Shown here one piece after another: positions 13,211 to 14,895 of a DNA stretch of 14,895 bases. The notes under the pieces were generated by a model. That model was not told the DNA's origin and ran no database searches. It saw only the letters and a list, made by a program, of their open reading frames with translations. A program made the translations under genes and the position numbers. This stretch comes from 70-18 sp041691815 (GTDB lineage Bacteria; Pseudomonadota; Alphaproteobacteria; Acetobacterales; Acetobacteraceae), in contig JBEPTZ010000110.1 of the NCBI GenBank assembly GCA_041691815.1, forward strand, positions 1-14,895. The letters are read 5' to 3'. Every line of letters begins with the position of its first letter. Within the stretch, counting starts at the first letter, position 1.

Positions 13211-14895
13211 ATGACCGACACGCCGCTCGACCGCATCCGCAACTTCGCGATCATCGCCCATATCGACCATGGGAAATCCACCCTGGCCGATCGGCTGATC
13301 CAGGCCACTGGCGCGCTTACCAATCGCGAGATGACCTCGCAGGTGCTGGACAACATGGATCTGGAGAAGGAGCGCGGGATCACCATCAAGGCGCAGACCG
13401 TCCGCCTCGCCTACACGGCGAAGGATGGCCTGACCTATGAGCTGAATCTGATGGACACCCCCGGCCACGTGGACTTTGCCTATGAGGTGTCGCGCTCGCT
13501 GGCGGCTTGCGAGGGGTCGCTGCTGGTGGTGGATGCGTCGCAGGGGGTGGAGGCGCAGACGCTGGCCAACGTGTATCAGGCGCTGGAGGCCGGGCACGAG
13601 ATTGTGCCGGTCCTGAACAAGATCGACCTGCCGGCCGCCGAGCCGGAGCGGGTGAAGCAGCAGATCGAGGACGTGATCGGGCTGGATGCCTCGGACGCGG
13701 TGATGATCTCGGCCAAGACCGGCATCAATATCGAGGGCGTGCTGGAGGCGCTGGTCACCAGGCTGCCGCCGCCGAAGGGCGATGCCAACGCGCCGCTGAC
13801 CGCGCTGGTGGTGGATAGCTGGTATTACCAGTATCTCGGCGTAGTGATCCTGATCCGGGTGAAGGACGGGCGCATCCGCCGCGGCCAAAAAGTGCGGATG
13901 ATGGCGCAGGGCTCCACCCATCTGGTGGATCAGGTGGGGGTGTTCACGCCGCGCATGGTGGCGATGGACGAGCTGGGGCCGGGCGAGATCGGCTATATCA
14001 ACGCCGCCATCAAGACCGTGGCCGACGTGGCGGTGGGCGATACCATCACCGACGACCGGGTGCCGGCGGCGGCACCGCTGCCGGGGTTCAAGCCGTCGGT
14101 GCCGGTGGTGTGGTGCGGGCTGTTTCCGGTGGATGCCGACGATTTCGAGAAGCTGCGCGACAGCCTGGCCAAGCTGCGGCTGAACGACGCCAGCTTCCAC
14201 TTCGAGGCGGAAAGCTCGGCGGCGCTGGGGTTCGGCTATCGCTGCGGGTTTCTTGGCCTGCTGCATCTGGAGATCATCCAGGAGCGGCTGTCGCGCGAGT
14301 TCGACCTCGATCTGATCGCCACCGCGCCGAGCGTGGTCTACAAGATCCATCGCACCTCGGGCGTGCTGGACGAGTTGCACAACCCGGCCGACATGCCCGA
14401 TCCCAGCCTGATCGATCATATCGAGGAGCCGTGGATCAAGGCGACGATCATGGTGCCGGACGAGTATCTCGGCAGCATCCTGACCCTGTGCAGCGAGCGG
14501 CGCGGGGTGCAGGTCGATCTCACCTATGTCGGCAATCGGGCGATGGCGGTGTATCGACTGCCGCTGAACGAGGTGGTGTTCGATTTCTATGACCGGCTGA
14601 AGTCGGTCAGCCGTGGCTATGCCAGCTTCGATTACGCGCTGGACGGCTACGAGGAGGGCGATCTGGTGCGGATCACCATCCTGGTGAACCAGGACCCGGT
14701 GGATGCGCTGTCGTTCATCGCCCATCGCAGCCAGGCGGAGCGGCGCGGGCGGTCGATCTGCGAGAAGCTGAAGGATCTGATCCCGCGGCAGTTGTTCAAG
14801 ATCGCGGTGCAGGCGGCGATCGGCGGGCGGGTGATCGCCCGCGAGACGATCGGGGCGATGAGCAAGGACGTGACCGCGAAGTGCTACGGCGGCGA
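13211..14895 (+). CDS. lepA: Elongation factor 4 (LepA), partial at the right edge
   Basis: Ribosome-binding translational GTPase that promotes back-translocation or initiation-related remodelling under stress. 561 codons are present with no stop; the usual length is about 600, so some 40 C-terminal residues lie beyond the window. Motifs: P-loop AHIDHGKST (16-24), RGIT (55-58), DTPGH (82-86), NKID (136-139), SAK, and the LepA-type GFGYRCGFLGLLHLEI region and C-terminal SKDVTAKCYGG. The start at 13211 (MTDTPLDRIRNF) matches family openings; no clear ribosome-binding site precedes it, and an out-of-frame ATG lies at 13198. Separated from pheT by the palindromic element, so it probably has its own promoter there. 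Confidence 0.95.
   Translation, partial: MTDTPLDRIRNFAIIAHIDHGKSTLADRLIQATGALTNREMTSQVLDNMDLEKERGITIKAQTVRLAYTAKDGLTYELNLMDTPGHVDFAYEVSRSLAACEGSLLVVDASQGVEAQTLANVYQALEAGHEIVPVLNKIDLPAAEPERVKQQIEDVIGLDASDAVMISAKTGINIEGVLEALVTRLPPPKGDANAPLTALVVDSWYYQYLGVVILIRVKDGRIRRGQKVRMMAQGSTHLVDQVGVFTPRMVAMDELGPGEIGYINAAIKTVADVAVGDTITDDRVPAAAPLPGFKPSVPVVWCGLFPVDADDFEKLRDSLAKLRLNDASFHFEAESSAALGFGYRCGFLGLLHLEIIQERLSREFDLDLIATAPSVVYKIHRTSGVLDELHNPADMPDPSLIDHIEEPWIKATIMVPDEYLGSILTLCSERRGVQVDLTYVGNRAMAVYRLPLNEVVFDFYDRLKSVSRGYASFDYALDGYEEGDLVRITILVNQDPVDALSFIAHRSQAERRGRSICEKLKDLIPRQLFKIAVQAAIGGRVIARETIGAMSKDVTAKCYGG

Noticed and set aside
9436..14725. Long antisense open frames opposite pheS, pheT and lepA (for example 9436-11448, 10529-12637, 13121-14725 on the minus strand)
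   Set aside because: Their products are His/Arg/Pro/Gln-rich, have no ribosome-binding site or motif, and arise from the extreme third-position GC of the real genes on the plus strand.
1..14895. CRISPR array
   Set aside because: No set of regularly spaced 25-40 bp repeats; the short repeats at 621-660 and 2223-2332 are too short and too close together.

Overview
The window looks like chromosome from a GC-rich alphaproteobacterium, most likely of the Acetobacteraceae/Rhodospirillales type. This is inferred from the protein sequences, the dapF-mtaB-ftsY order and the strong G/C bias at third codon positions; no 16S gene or other taxonomic marker is present. It has two very different halves.

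Positions 1 to about 5640 are accessory DNA, probably one side of an integrated replicative element (genomic island, phage satellite or integrated plasmid). Its core is a minus-strand operon of four genes: a MerR-like DNA-binding protein (4974 to 4477), a 96-residue protein of unknown function (4480 to 4190), a primase-polymerase fused to a RepA-type AAA ATPase (4193 to 2130) and a previously easy-to-miss 38-residue ORF (2133 to 2017). Every junction is a 4-base start/stop overlap. Around it lie a second MerR-like gene (550 to 8) with two tandem dyads upstream, a 105-residue hypothetical gene with its own terminator, and two lower-GC genes for small exported or membrane-anchored proteins (1676-1891 and 5139-5540). 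No integrase, capsid, terminase or conjugation gene is visible; the element probably continues to the left of position 1.

Positions 5683 to 14895 are conserved housekeeping chromosome. The minus-strand cluster dapF, mtaB, ftsY (lysine/peptidoglycan precursor epimerase, tRNA ms2t6A methylthiotransferase, SRP receptor) runs toward the island. Divergent from it, the plus strand carries rpmI and rplT (bL35, uL20), then pheS and pheT (both phenylalanyl-tRNA synthetase subunits) and, after a symmetric multi-hairpin element of about 147 bp, lepA (elongation factor 4), which runs off the right edge. infC, which often precedes rpmI, is absent here.

The most interesting structures outside the genes are: a cluster of TGTCCG hexamers in the last 200 bases of the primase gene that occurs in all three codon phases (a candidate iteron or origin); tandem operator-like dyads at 623-660; a perfect 15-bp palindrome in front of the replication operon; a nested palindrome at the island/ftsY border; and the composite palindrome between pheT and lepA, which resembles a dispersed REP/MITE-type intergenic repeat.
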